DNA of 64,000 nt, from positions 124,001-188,000 of the forward strand of contig CAVWCR010000002.1 in assembly GCA_963753575.1 (NCBI GenBank), read 5' to 3'. Source of the stretch: VAZQ01 sp963753575 (GTDB taxonomy: Bacteria > Pseudomonadota > Alphaproteobacteria > Rhizobiales > Xanthobacteraceae). Numbering within the stretch: the first letter of the stretch is position 1; every line of letters starts with the position of its first letter. The position numbers were made by a program, and so were the translations under genes. Shown in pieces: positions 50,394 to 58,811 of this stretch. A model generated the notes under the pieces. The model did not search any database. It saw only the letters and a list, made by a program, of their open reading frames with translations, and was not told where the DNA came from.

Positions 50394-51553
50394 GAGCCTT
50401 TGCCTTCGGAAATCTCGGCCGCGCGGCCAACGCGTAGACCGCTCCGCAGCTGACTGACCACGATGGCCTTATCGGCTACACCGCCGGTGATTTCGTAGCG
50501 CCCATCGAGCAACCGGTGTCCAAGTGTCACCTCTCGTTGCTGCAGGTGGCCATCCTCAACGGTCCAGACTGTTCCCTGATTCTTGCCGAGCCCGACGATC
50601 GCTGCTTCCGGGACCAGGAGAGCCTGGGCCAGCCGCACCGTCATGATATAGACCTCTGCCTGCTCGCCGAGATGGAAGTTTTCCGGCAACTGATCGAACG
50701 TGATCTCAACCCGACGCTCCTCGTTCACGCGATCGCTCTCGGGCTCGATCCGGGCGACCTGCCCGCGAAACCGTTGGCCGGGACGGGATCGCAGAACGAT
50801 CTCGGCCTGCTCGCCAACTTGGATTTCGCCAGCTTTACTTTCGTCGATATACGCGAGCACCCAAACCTGTTTTGGATCGATCAGCGTGAAGACGGGCTCT
50901 CCTGCGGCAAGAGCCGATCCGAGTTCCTTCTGCCGTGCCGTTACCATCGCGTCGTAGGGTGACGTGAGGGTGTGGAAATCCAGCGTGGCGGCTTCCTGCT
51001 GTCCCTGCGCCTTGGCGTCGGAGATGGCCGCGCGCGCTACCGCGGCCTCGCTCTCGGCGAGGTCCACATCCGCCAGCGTCGCTTCTTCTGCGGCCTTTGA
51101 GATATCCGCCTGCTCCACCGAAGTGTTGTTGCTCTGCAGCAGCGTTTGTCGACGGGTGTTGATGCGCTTGGCATTGGCGTAATTGGCCTTGGCCTTGGCG
51201 ATGCTTGCCATTGCCTTTTTCAGACTGGCTTGCGCCTGCTCGGCCGCCGCCTTGGCGCGAGCGACTCGGGCGCGCTGCTCGCGGTCGTCGAGCTGAGCGA
51301 GGACTGCGCCCTTGGCGATGTGGTTGCCGACATCGGCGTAAAGATCGACCAGCACACCGGAGACTTTGAATCCAACCTTGGATGTAACGCGCGCCTCGAC
51401 AGTTCCAAGCCCAAAGACCTGAACTGCGACGTCCCGTTCGGCATGAGAAACCTGGACCTTGATCGGCCTCAGGAACATCGCCCACGCGCCGATTCCCGTG
51501 CCCGCTAAGAGCACTAGGACAACCGCGAGGAACACAATGCGATTACGGCTCAT
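50390..51553 (-). CDS. HlyD/RND-type periplasmic adaptor (membrane-fusion) protein
   Basis: The 387-residue protein has an N-terminal membrane anchor (IVFLAVVLVLLAGTGIGAW), a lipoyl half-motif (KVGFKVSGVLVDLYADVGNHIAKGAVLAQLDDRE), a long alpha-helical hairpin (residues about 105-195, Ala/Lys-rich), the second lipoyl half (FHTLTSPYDAMVTARQKELGSALAAGEPVFTLID) and beta-barrel and proximal domains. DevB/MacA-like adaptors link an FtsX-type ABC permease with the outer membrane. First gene of the operon; divergent from the P-type ATPase gene. Confidence 0.9.
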   Translation of the reverse strand: MSRNRIVFLAVVLVLLAGTGIGAWAMFLRPIKVQVSHAERDVAVQVFGLGTVEARVTSKVGFKVSGVLVDLYADVGNHIAKGAVLAQLDDREQRARVARAKAAAEQAQASLKKAMASIAKAKANYANAKRINTRRQTLLQSNNTSVEQADISKAAEEATLADVDLAESEAAVARAAISDAKAQGQQEAATLDFHTLTSPYDAMVTARQKELGSALAAGEPVFTLIDPKQVWVLAYIDESKAGEIQVGEQAEIVLRSRPGQRFRGQVARIEPESDRVNEERRVEITFDQLPENFHLGEQAEVYIMTVRLAQALLVPEAAIVGLGKNQGTVWTVEDGHLQQREVTLGHRLLDGRYEITGGVADKAIVVSQLRSGLRVGRAAEISEGKGS

Positions 51554-51722
51554 AGCATCCGCCTAACCCGTAGAAACATTATCTATGATGTATATGTACG
51601 TGGCGTCGTTTTTTGCGATGGATCAACGAAATCCCAAAAAAAGACGTGAGATTCAACGTGCGGTCGATTGCAAGCCAAGCGCTGGAACCGTGTAAGCTGT
51701 GCAGGGATTGGTGAATTTGCAG
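51554..51722. promoter_or_regulatory. Divergent promoter region of the HlyD operon and the P-type ATPase
   Basis: The 169 bases are relatively AT-rich on the HlyD side (attatctatgatgtatatgt at about 51579), consistent with a promoter. I could not fix -35/-10 boxes with confidence. The ATPase frame is open upstream to a GTG at 51699, without a clear RBS. Confidence 0.35.
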
Positions 51723-54080
51723 ATGACGCCTGCGCAACCGGTAAACGCGCTCAATGTCACTGCAACGACCGCAGCGCCTGCGGGCCTGTCGAGCAGCGAA
51801 GCGCGTCGTCGGCTTGTCGAATTCGGTCCGAATGCCATCGCCGAACAGGCGCCGCTGCGGTGGCGAGTATTCCTTGCGAAATTCTGGTCGCCTATACCTT
51901 GGATGCTGGAGATCGCGATCGTTCTCCAGATTTTCCTTGAAAAATATATCGAAGCAGCGGTGATCGCGGGGCTTCTCCTGTTCAACGCGACCCTGAGCTT
52001 CGTTCAGGAAGGCCGCGCCGGCGCAGCTTTGGCAGCACTCAAGAAGCGGCTCGCGCCGACCGCCCTGGTGAGCAGGGATGGCGAATGGACAAGGCTGCCC
52101 GCGGCGGAACTCGTGCTGGGCGACGCCGTCAGGCTCCCGCTTGGCGCACTCGTTCCAGCCGACGCCCGCGTCATCTCCGGTGACGTGATGGCGGACCAGT
52201 CGATGCTCACCGGCAAGTCGGTGCCGGTCGAAGCAAATCCCGGCACCCAGGTTTACGCGGGTTCGCTCGTGCGCCGCGGACAGGCAATAGCTGAAGTCAC
52301 GGCGACCGGCGCAAAAACCTATTTCGGGCGCACAGCTGAGCTTGTGCGCGGTGCTCGTGCTGCCAGCACCGAGCAGGCGGCTGTATTCGGCGTCACTCGC
52401 AACCTTACCATCATCAACGGCACGGTCGCGGCGCTCATCATCGGGTATGGATTCGCTATCGCTTTGCCGCGCGACGATCTGATCCGCCTTGCGCTGACGG
52501 CGGTGCTGGCCACGATCCCGCTCGCGCTGCCAGCGACGTTTACTCTCTCCGCTGCGCTGGCTGCGCAGATTCTAGCCCGACGCGGCGTTCTGTTGACTAG
52601 GCTTTCGGCCGCGCACGAGGCTGCCGCCATGGACGTGCTGTGTGCTGACAAGACCGGCACACTGACGCGCAATGAACTGAAGGTCGTCGAGGTTTCCGCA
52701 ATGCCGGGGTTCGACCGCCACCGTGTGCTGGCGCTTGCGGCACTTGCGAGTTCTGAGGCCGAGCAAGACCCAATCGACGCCGCTATACAAGCGGCGGCCA
52801 AGGCGACCGGTCATATCGCCGCCGAACGGCTTGTGCGGTTCGTTCCCTTCGATCCGACGACCAAGGCGTCGGAGGCTTTCGTTGCCGATATCGAGGGCAA
52901 CGAGCTTCGCATCACGAAGGGGGCGTTCGAGGTTGTATCCAAGGCAGCGGAGGTTCCGGCGAATGGCGGGCTTTTGGTGGATGGCCTAGCCGAACGGGGG
53001 CATCGGGTGATCGCCGTTGCCGCGGGACCAGCAACGTCGCTGCGCCTGGCAGGTCTCATTGCGATCAGTGATCCACCGCGTGAGGACTCAGCAACGCTGA
53101 TCGCCGACTTACGCAATTTCGGCGTTCGCACTGTTATGGTGACGGGGGACTCGGCGGTGACCGCGGCCGCCATCGCTCGTAAGATCGGTATCATCGGCGA
53201 GGTATGTCCACCAGACAGACTTTCGGACGCTCAACGAGCCGACGAATGCGGTGTTTTTGCCCGGGTTGTACCGGAAGAGAAATTCCGTTTGGTCCAGGCC
53301 TTACAGGGGGCAGGGCATGTTGTCGGCATGTGCGGGGACGGCGTGAACGACGCGCCGGCGCTCCGCCAGGCGCAGTTTGGCATTGCCGTCTCCACGGCGA
53401 CCGACGTGGCCAAGGCCGCGGCCGGCGTCGTGCTTACCGAACCCGGCCTCGCCGGTATCGGGCACGCAATCCACGAAGGCCGGATCGGTTTCCAGCGGCT
53501 GCTCGCCTTCGTGTTCAACATGCTGGTCAAGAAGACCGAGATCGTCATGTTCCTTGCGATCGGGCTCGGCCTCACCGGGCACGCAGTGCTGACCCCGGCG
53601 CTGATGGTTGTATTGTTCGTGACCAACGATTTGCTGGCCATGTCCTTGACCACCGACCGCGCCAGCCCCGTGCCGACGCCGAGCGTTTGGCGAATGCGTA
53701 ACATCACGGCTGCTGCGGTTACGCTTGGCGCCTGCAAGCTCGTCTTTTCCACGGCAATGCTGGCCATCGGCAAGTTCCAGCTTAAATTCGGTCCCGGCGA
53801 GTTGCAGACCCTGGCGTTTGTCACGCTCGTCTTCGGGAACCAGACCGTTCTGTACGTCCTGCGCGAACGGCGCCACATGTGGAGTTCCAAACCCAGTAAT
53901 TGGGTGCTGGCGGCGACCGCGACGGGCATTGCCATTGTCGCGGCGCTGGCGCTATCGGGCACGTTGATGGAACCGGTGACGTGGCCTGTCTTGGTGGCCA
54001 TCCTCATCGCAGCGACGGGGTTCGCGCTGATCCTGGATCAGATCAAGCGGCCGGTGACGGCGGTGTTCAAGGTCGAGTAG
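51723..54080 (+). CDS. P3A-type (proton-efflux-like) P-type ATPase with TGKS in place of TGES
   Basis: About 785 residues from the ATG at 51723 (GTG at 51699 possible). It has the cation-ATPase N-terminus (GLSSSEARRRLVEFGPNAIAE), the phosphorylation Asp309 in DKTGTLT, KGAFEV in the nucleotide domain, MVTGDS and GDGVNDAPALRQAQFGIAV hinge motifs, PLALPATFTL in M4 and FVTNDLLAMSLTTDRASPVP in M6, as in bacterial plasma-membrane H+-ATPases. The actuator loop reads MLTGKSVPVE: the Glu that drives dephosphorylation is Lys165 (codon aag at 52215-52217). It would export protons in acid or energy stress, if active. Followed by an FtsH-domain gene. Confidence 0.93.
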   Translation: MTPAQPVNALNVTATTAAPAGLSSSEARRRLVEFGPNAIAEQAPLRWRVFLAKFWSPIPWMLEIAIVLQIFLEKYIEAAVIAGLLLFNATLSFVQEGRAGAALAALKKRLAPTALVSRDGEWTRLPAAELVLGDAVRLPLGALVPADARVISGDVMADQSMLTGKSVPVEANPGTQVYAGSLVRRGQAIAEVTATGAKTYFGRTAELVRGARAASTEQAAVFGVTRNLTIINGTVAALIIGYGFAIALPRDDLIRLALTAVLATIPLALPATFTLSAALAAQILARRGVLLTRLSAAHEAAAMDVLCADKTGTLTRNELKVVEVSAMPGFDRHRVLALAALASSEAEQDPIDAAIQAAAKATGHIAAERLVRFVPFDPTTKASEAFVADIEGNELRITKGAFEVVSKAAEVPANGGLLVDGLAERGHRVIAVAAGPATSLRLAGLIAISDPPREDSATLIADLRNFGVRTVMVTGDSAVTAAAIARKIGIIGEVCPPDRLSDAQRADECGVFARVVPEEKFRLVQALQGAGHVVGMCGDGVNDAPALRQAQFGIAVSTATDVAKAAAGVVLTEPGLAGIGHAIHEGRIGFQRLLAFVFNMLVKKTEIVMFLAIGLGLTGHAVLTPALMVVLFVTNDLLAMSLTTDRASPVPTPSVWRMRNITAAAVTLGACKLVFSTAMLAIGKFQLKFGPGELQTLAFVTLVFGNQTVLYVLRERRHMWSSKPSNWVLAATATGIAIVAALALSGTLMEPVTWPVLVAILIAATGFALILDQIKRPVTAVFKVE

Positions 54081-54203
54081 GAGCACAATGCAAGTCGGCG
54101 CCGGACCGCCATCTCCGTCAATTTGACGCATATCAACGAGGCAGGGCCGACCTGCGTTAGTTTAAAACTTAATCTCATTGACTACCTGCAGAAGGAGGGC
54201 GCG

Positions 54204-54788
54204 ATGGCGGATGCCGTACAACGTCGTTGCAGCCGGCGGTGGTACATGCGGCCGCCACTTTGGCTTCTGGGCGTCGTCCTAGTGGGACTTGCCATCCTCG
54301 GCATTGTCGAAATTATCAATAGGCCGGCTGCGACACCTTACGGCGCCTTTCTCGATCAGCTTGATGCCGGAAACGTCGCCAGCGTCACCTTCCAGGGAAC
54401 GCAGATCAATGGCCATTTCAAGCATCCCGTCGGTGGTGCCGCCGCAAACGGGACGGCGGCCCAAAACAGTTTCCGCAGCCAAGCGCCCGATTTCGGCGAT
54501 CCCACGCTGCTTCCGGAGCTACGCAAACAGCATGTTGTGATCGATGTCGCGTCGTCGTCATCCTGGACACGATGGCTCGGAGCCCTCCCTTGGCCGATGC
54601 TGCTGTTCTTGGGCGCGATTGTCATTGCCGGCTTGGTCAAGCTGGTGCGGGGAGGAAAGCCGTCCGACACCGCCGTACCGACGCATCCGATGCAAGGTAT
54701 GATCGGACTTGTTTCAGGTCTGTTCGGCAAGCAAGACCAGGCCGCGGGCGGGCCCGCGCAGGGCAGCGGTGAGGCGAAGAGCGGTTAG
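54204..54788 (+). CDS. FtsH N-terminal-domain protein lacking AAA+ and protease domains
   Basis: Start 54204 follows GAAGGAGGGCGCG. The 194-residue protein has TM1 (PLWLLGVVLVGLAILGIVEII), a periplasmic domain like FtsH (TPYGAFLDQLDAGNVASVTFQGTQINGHF; compare E. coli [23 protein letters not shown]), TM2 (LPWPMLLFLGAIVIAGLVKLV) and a short cytoplasmic tail with HPMQGMIGLVSGLFGKQDQ, similar to the FtsH linker just before its AAA domain, then stops. It could join or modulate FtsH hexamers through the membrane part. It lies 123 bases after the P-type ATPase and probably shares its transcript. Confidence 0.82.
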   Translation: MADAVQRRCSRRWYMRPPLWLLGVVLVGLAILGIVEIINRPAATPYGAFLDQLDAGNVASVTFQGTQINGHFKHPVGGAAANGTAAQNSFRSQAPDFGDPTLLPELRKQHVVIDVASSSSWTRWLGALPWPMLLFLGAIVIAGLVKLVRGGKPSDTAVPTHPMQGMIGLVSGLFGKQDQAAGGPAQGSGEAKSG

Positions 54789-54794
54789 CGCAAC

Positions 54795-55565
54795 TCATTT
54801 GAATCGAATGGGTATTATCCCGGTCGCACTGGCGGCTGTGAACAGGCCGACCGTCAGAATGAATACGGCAAATATTCGCTTGAGGCTGCGCTGATCCAGG
54901 CCATGGACCAGCATTGACGCCACGGTGTTCCCGGCAAGTCCCCCTGCAAGGAAGGCGCCGATAACTGCCCATTCGACTGAAGCTGAAGCGAAACGTATCG
55001 CCAAGCCCATGAACGAATTGAACGCAATCACAAGCAGCGACGTTGCGATTGCGACCTGCATCGAGCAGGCAAAGGCGAAAACCATCGTCGGCACGATTAG
55101 AAACCCACCACCAACGCCTATGAAACCGGTGAGGAAACCGATACCTAAGCCTGCACCAATGATTATCCACAGCGGCACGGTCTTGTCCGGCGGCGCATCG
55201 GTTCGGCGTGAAAGCAGCATACTGATTGACGCAATGACCATGATCCCGGAAAATAGCAGCAGAAGCGTAGCACTCGAAAAGTAGGGCGAAAGCAGCGATC
55301 CCGGCACACTGCCGACGATCCCGCAGATGCCAAGCAAAAAGCCAGATTTCCACTGCACGCTTTCTCGCTGCTGGAATGCGCCTTCAATGGCGATCCCACC
55401 GACGACAGCGAGCGAGGTGCCAATTGCCGTATGCACATCCTCCCCTACGAGATAGACGAGTGCGGGCACTGCCAAAATCGATCCGCCGGTACCGGTGAGC
55501 CCGAGTGCTCCGCCGATCGCGGCTCCGTAAGCCAGATCAAGTCCGAGCTGCGAGATGGATTGCAT
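54795..55565 (-). CDS. TauE/SafE (TSUP) family membrane permease
   Basis: The 256-residue protein has about eight membrane segments in two repeats, with the family glycine motifs AYGAAIGGALGLTGTGGSILAVPALVYL and GLGIGFLTGFIGVGGGFLIVPTMVF. TSUP proteins export sulfite, sulfoacetate or other organosulfur anions. It converges on the FtsH-domain gene (6-base gap). A decayed copy of its C-terminus occurs at 56886. The substrate cannot be read from sequence. Confidence 0.9.
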   Translation of the reverse strand: MQSISQLGLDLAYGAAIGGALGLTGTGGSILAVPALVYLVGEDVHTAIGTSLAVVGGIAIEGAFQQRESVQWKSGFLLGICGIVGSVPGSLLSPYFSSATLLLLFSGIMVIASISMLLSRRTDAPPDKTVPLWIIIGAGLGIGFLTGFIGVGGGFLIVPTMVFAFACSMQVAIATSLLVIAFNSFMGLAIRFASASVEWAVIGAFLAGGLAGNTVASMLVHGLDQRSLKRIFAVFILTVGLFTAASATGIIPIRFK

Positions 55566-55758
55566 GTTGTCGTCTCCCGATCACTACGCTGCGGCATCAA
55601 TAGTGACTGCGGAGGACTGGTTAGCTCGACACACTTTGTCACAGATGGACAAACTTTCGCGGCGACAATTCCACTACAATCAGCTCAACTGATCACGCGT
55701 TTCGTAGACAAGTGCTAGAGGATATCTTAGCTTTATTCATTAAGTAGCGGCCCCAAGG

Positions 55759-55775
55759 GCCCCTCGGGGGGCAGG
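55759..55775 (+). promoter_or_regulatory. Hairpin covering the ribosome-binding site of the lipoprotein-like gene
   Basis: gcccc (55759-55763) can pair with ggggc (55768-55772), placing the purine-rich SD stretch ggggggcagg just before the ATG at 55776 in a stem; an upstream ggcccc could pair as an alternative. This may lower or control translation. Tentative, based on pairing by eye. Confidence 0.3.
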
Positions 55776-56855
55776 ATGAGCGTGTGCTGGCGTCTGGCGC
55801 TCGCGTTGACCGCCACGTTTGCGGTCGGGAACTGTAGCAGCATTGGACCTGCAACCATTAAGCGGGACCGCACCGACTATTCTAGCGCCATGGCGAGCTC
55901 ATGGAAGGAAATGCAACTACTCAACATCGTCAAGTTCCGCTACTTCGATCCACCAGTCTTTCTCGACGTACCCTCGGTCATCAGCCAACAAGAACTGTAC
56001 GGTCAGGCCGATGTCACGTCTCGGCTCGTACCAAATCCACTAACGACGGCCACCCGAGACTTCTACAATCTGGAGGCAATTGGCCGGTACACAGATCGCC
56101 CGACGGTTTCCTACACGCCGATCACTGGAGACAGATTTATCAATATCTTGTTGCGGCCAATTCCACAGGCGACGATTTTCACGATGATCAACTCCGGGCA
56201 CGACGCAACTTTCATTCTGCAATTGACCGTCAGCAGCATCAATGACCTTTATAACTATTCCCTCGCACCAGCACGGGCGCATCCTGAAGATGCGAAATTC
56301 CGTCAGTTGATTGCTGCGATCCGCCGCATTCAACTGGCCGGCGCGATCGCGTCGCGGACGACGCAAGCCGGCAATAAATCAACTACCACCGTGTTCTTTC
56401 GGCGGCATGCAAGCCTGGCCGTGGCGCGAGACATCCGTTTGGCAAAGTCGCTGCTTGGGCTCGACCCGCAGCGGAACGAATTCAGGCTGACCGGCGAACC
56501 ACGCCACACGCCACAGGAGATCGCAGTGGTCTCGCGATCCATGCAGGAGATTTTGACCGAACTGGCCGCCGGCGTTGATGTGCCCGAGGAGGATGTAGCT
56601 GAACGTCGTGCGACAATGCTGCCCAATTTCGGTGAAGACAGGAAGCCCCGGCCGCTGATTCACATTCATTCGGGTGCCGTGCGCCCGATCGATGCTTTCA
56701 CTGCGGTGTTTTATCGGGGCCGCTGGTTCTGGATCGACGATCGCGATTTGTCCTCGAAACGAGATTTTATTTTCCTAATGATATTCTACTCACTGTCCGA
56801 GACGCGCGCTGTTCCGCAGACGCCGATTGTGACAATACCCGCTGGTGGGCGTTGA
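55776..56855 (+). CDS. Secreted or lipoprotein-like conserved hypothetical protein
   Basis: The 359-residue protein has a signal peptide (WRLALALTATFAVGNCSS) with Cys20 in a near-lipobox; Asn before the Cys is unusual, so lipid attachment is uncertain. The mature part starts IGPATIKRDRTDYSSAMASSWKEMQLLNIVKFRYFDPPVFLDV, a pattern I recognise from an uncharacterised proteobacterial envelope family, and ends with RPIDAFTAVFYRGRWFWIDDRDLSSKRDFIFLM. No enzymatic motif is seen. It is divergent from the TSUP permease and monocistronic. Confidence 0.82.
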   Translation: MSVCWRLALALTATFAVGNCSSIGPATIKRDRTDYSSAMASSWKEMQLLNIVKFRYFDPPVFLDVPSVISQQELYGQADVTSRLVPNPLTTATRDFYNLEAIGRYTDRPTVSYTPITGDRFINILLRPIPQATIFTMINSGHDATFILQLTVSSINDLYNYSLAPARAHPEDAKFRQLIAAIRRIQLAGAIASRTTQAGNKSTTTVFFRRHASLAVARDIRLAKSLLGLDPQRNEFRLTGEPRHTPQEIAVVSRSMQEILTELAAGVDVPEEDVAERRATMLPNFGEDRKPRPLIHIHSGAVRPIDAFTAVFYRGRWFWIDDRDLSSKRDFIFLMIFYSLSETRAVPQTPIVTIPAGGR

Positions 56856-56885
56856 CAAAGTCATAGGCGAATTGCGATTGCCCCT

Positions 56886-57030
56886 TACTTGGGGCGAGCG
56901 GGAATAATCCCAGCCGCGGTAGGGGCCGTTAATACTCCGACCCTCAACATGAAAACCGCAAAGATGAGCTTGAGCTGGCTCTGTGTCCTGCAGCACGATG
57001 GCCAAGCGGCTTGCTGCGCGGTGCATGCTG
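56886..57030 (-). pseudogene. C-terminal remnant of a TauE/SafE permease
   Basis: On the minus strand the sequence encodes QLKLIFAVFMLRVGVLTAP then TAAGIIPARPK and a stop at 56886, closely matching the end of the permease at 54795 (SLKRIFAVFILTVGLFTAASATGIIPIRFK). Just upstream in another frame ASRLAIVLQD resembles its ASMLVHGLDQ, so at least one frame break is present. Further upstream the likeness fades; the rest of 57031-57593 has no supported gene apart from a short tandem repeat. Confidence 0.75.
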
Positions 57031-57381
57031 GTTCCGATCTCCTGCATTGGTAACGGCATGAATGGCGCCATGTGAGCGGCTCCGTGTAGACCGAGCGAGT
57101 TCATCCCGACCCTTTGCTCGGCGAGCTTGGGGCCCGCAAAGGAGTCCTTGCCACCGTCGTGGCGCTGGTGCCGCCGGTCGTTCTCGGGGCTCGCCACCGA
57201 CAAAGGCCGTGGCGGTCGTGGCGTCAAGACGATCCATATTGATGGCGCCGACGGCCCATCCTTGGCGACCAGGTGCCCTGGAACGGCAGGGCGGCTGCTT
57301 CCTGCATGCAGCTGCGGCTGACCGCCGATCCGGTTGTCTTGCCATATCAATCGCTTGTGCCCGAATCCGGGGTCCGGCAAG

Positions 57382-57423
57382 CGGGTGCCAAGATTGAGGA
57401 AATCGGGTGCCAAGATTGAGGAA
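57382..57423. repeat. 22-bp tandem duplication
   Basis: cgggtgccaagattgaggaa occurs twice with a period of 22 bases. It lies in the noncoding stretch (57031-57593) before the TTT operon and could be a duplicated regulatory site, though no regulator is known. Confidence 0.65.
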
Positions 57424-57593
57424 TTCGAAAAAGGGGCGGGATGGCGTTCGCCCCCCTTCCGCCGCGCGATATTCCCGCGCTTTTTTGCCGCGCGGCCAAT
57501 CATCATCGTGACCCCGCCAAATAACGTGACGACAATCCATGACTTTGTAGAGGCCAGCACAGAGGCGGCGACTGCACATTTTGGAGAGATCGC

Positions 57594-58658
57594 ATGCGAA
57601 GTCGATACCAGGACCAGCGCGTTTCGTTCCGCCGCTTGCGGTTACTGTCACTTGCGCTGCTGCTTTCGGCCATGAGCGCCATACCGCTCTCGTCGTCGCG
57701 CGCGGAGGATGCCGCAGCTTTCCTTAAAGGCCAGACCGTTCACTTCGTCGTCGGCTACTCCCCGGGCGGCGGCTACGACGCCTATGCGAGGATGCTTGCT
57801 CCGCACTTCGAAAAGCGAACCGGCGCCACTGTCGTGGTCGAGAACAAGCCGGGCGGCGGCGGCATGACGGCGCTCAATCAGCTCGTGCGCGGCAAGCCGG
57901 ACGGTTTGACGATGCAGATCCTGAACGGCGAATCGTCCATCATGTGGCAGCTGGTCAAGCAGACCGGCGTCGCCTACGACATGACCAAGGTCAGCTTTCT
58001 CGGCCGCATCCAGGAGGAGCCGCACTTCTTTCTGGTCAACCCGAAGCTGCCGAGCAGCCTGAAGGAAATCGTCGCGTCCGGCAAGAAACTGAAATTCACC
58101 GCGACCCGCCGGGTCGACAACCTCGGTGACTATGCGGCCGTCACCTGCGAGGCGCTGAAGATGAAGTGCCAGATCATCACCGGCTACAAGGGCAGCAAGG
58201 AAGCGAGCCTGGCGGTGATGAATGGCGAGGCCGATGCGTTCACGATCTCCGAAAGCTCAGGCTACAACTACGCCCAAGGCGGCCGCTTGAAGATCGTGGC
58301 AACGATCGGACACAGGCGATCCGAGTTGATGCCCGACATGCCGACCGTCTACGAGATGTTCAAGCTCTCGGACGAGCAGAAATGGTGGTTCGATTTCCGC
58401 CTCGGCATCAAGGCGATCGGTCGCACCGTGATCGGTCCCCCCGGTATCCCGGCCGACCGTCTCGCGGCCCTGCAGAAAGTCTGGAAGGATATTCTCACCG
58501 ATCCGGCGGTTATCGCGGAGGGCAAGAAGCAGCGCCACGAGATCGACTATGCGGATCCTGCCAAGCAACAGGTGACCGTGCGCGAGCTTCTGACCACGCT
58601 GCCCGCGGCCAAGCTTGATGCGGTTCGCAACGTGCTGGCAAAGAAGTACTCGTCCTAG
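57594..58658 (+). CDS. tctC: TTT substrate-binding protein of a complete TctCAB set
   Basis: ATG at 57594 follows GGAGAG. The 354-residue protein has a signal peptide (LRLLSLALLLSAMSAIPLSSSRA), then AFLKGQTVHFVVGYSPGGGYDAYAR, VVVENKPGGGGMTALNQLV, GKPDGLTMQIL, IITGYKGSKEASLAVMNGEADA and GPPGIPADRLAALQKVWKDIL. Unlike the orphan binding proteins here, it is followed by tctA and tctB genes on the same strand and so should feed that permease. Probable ligands are di- or tricarboxylates or aromatic acids. Confidence 0.92.
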   Translation: MRSRYQDQRVSFRRLRLLSLALLLSAMSAIPLSSSRAEDAAAFLKGQTVHFVVGYSPGGGYDAYARMLAPHFEKRTGATVVVENKPGGGGMTALNQLVRGKPDGLTMQILNGESSIMWQLVKQTGVAYDMTKVSFLGRIQEEPHFFLVNPKLPSSLKEIVASGKKLKFTATRRVDNLGDYAAVTCEALKMKCQIITGYKGSKEASLAVMNGEADAFTISESSGYNYAQGGRLKIVATIGHRRSELMPDMPTVYEMFKLSDEQKWWFDFRLGIKAIGRTVIGPPGIPADRLAALQKVWKDILTDPAVIAEGKKQRHEIDYADPAKQQVTVRELLTTLPAAKLDAVRNVLAKKYSS

Positions 58659-58661
58659 ACC

Positions 58662-58760
58662 ATGATCCGATGAAGCCCAATCGAGATCGTGGTCAGGCTC
58701 TTTCGTTGAGCATGGTCTTCTTCCGAATGCCGGTTTCTGCCCCGGATCAAGTCCGGGGCA
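58662..58760. repeat. Degenerate Rhizobiales palindromic repeat plus hairpin before tctA
   Basis: The part gagcatggtcttcttccgaatgccggttt resembles the widespread 'gagcatgatctt..ccgaaaaccggttt' element, and tgccccgga-tcaag-tccggggca (58738-58760) is a strong dyad. The element lies between tctC and tctA and may attenuate transcription so that more binding protein than permease is made. Confidence 0.6.
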
Positions 58761-58811
58761 GGCTTTTGCGGGATCATGTGCTTATGTGCGCCCCTTGCCA
58801 ATGTGGATGCC

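Noticed and set aside
51699..51722. GTG start at 51699 for the P-type ATPase
   Set aside because: No RBS is seen for it and the ATG at 51723 keeps the whole conserved N-terminus; it cannot be excluded.
56944..57651. Long minus-strand frames between the lipoprotein-like gene and tctC
   Set aside because: Their translation is Arg/Pro-rich without domains, and only the C-terminal permease remnant in another frame is supported.
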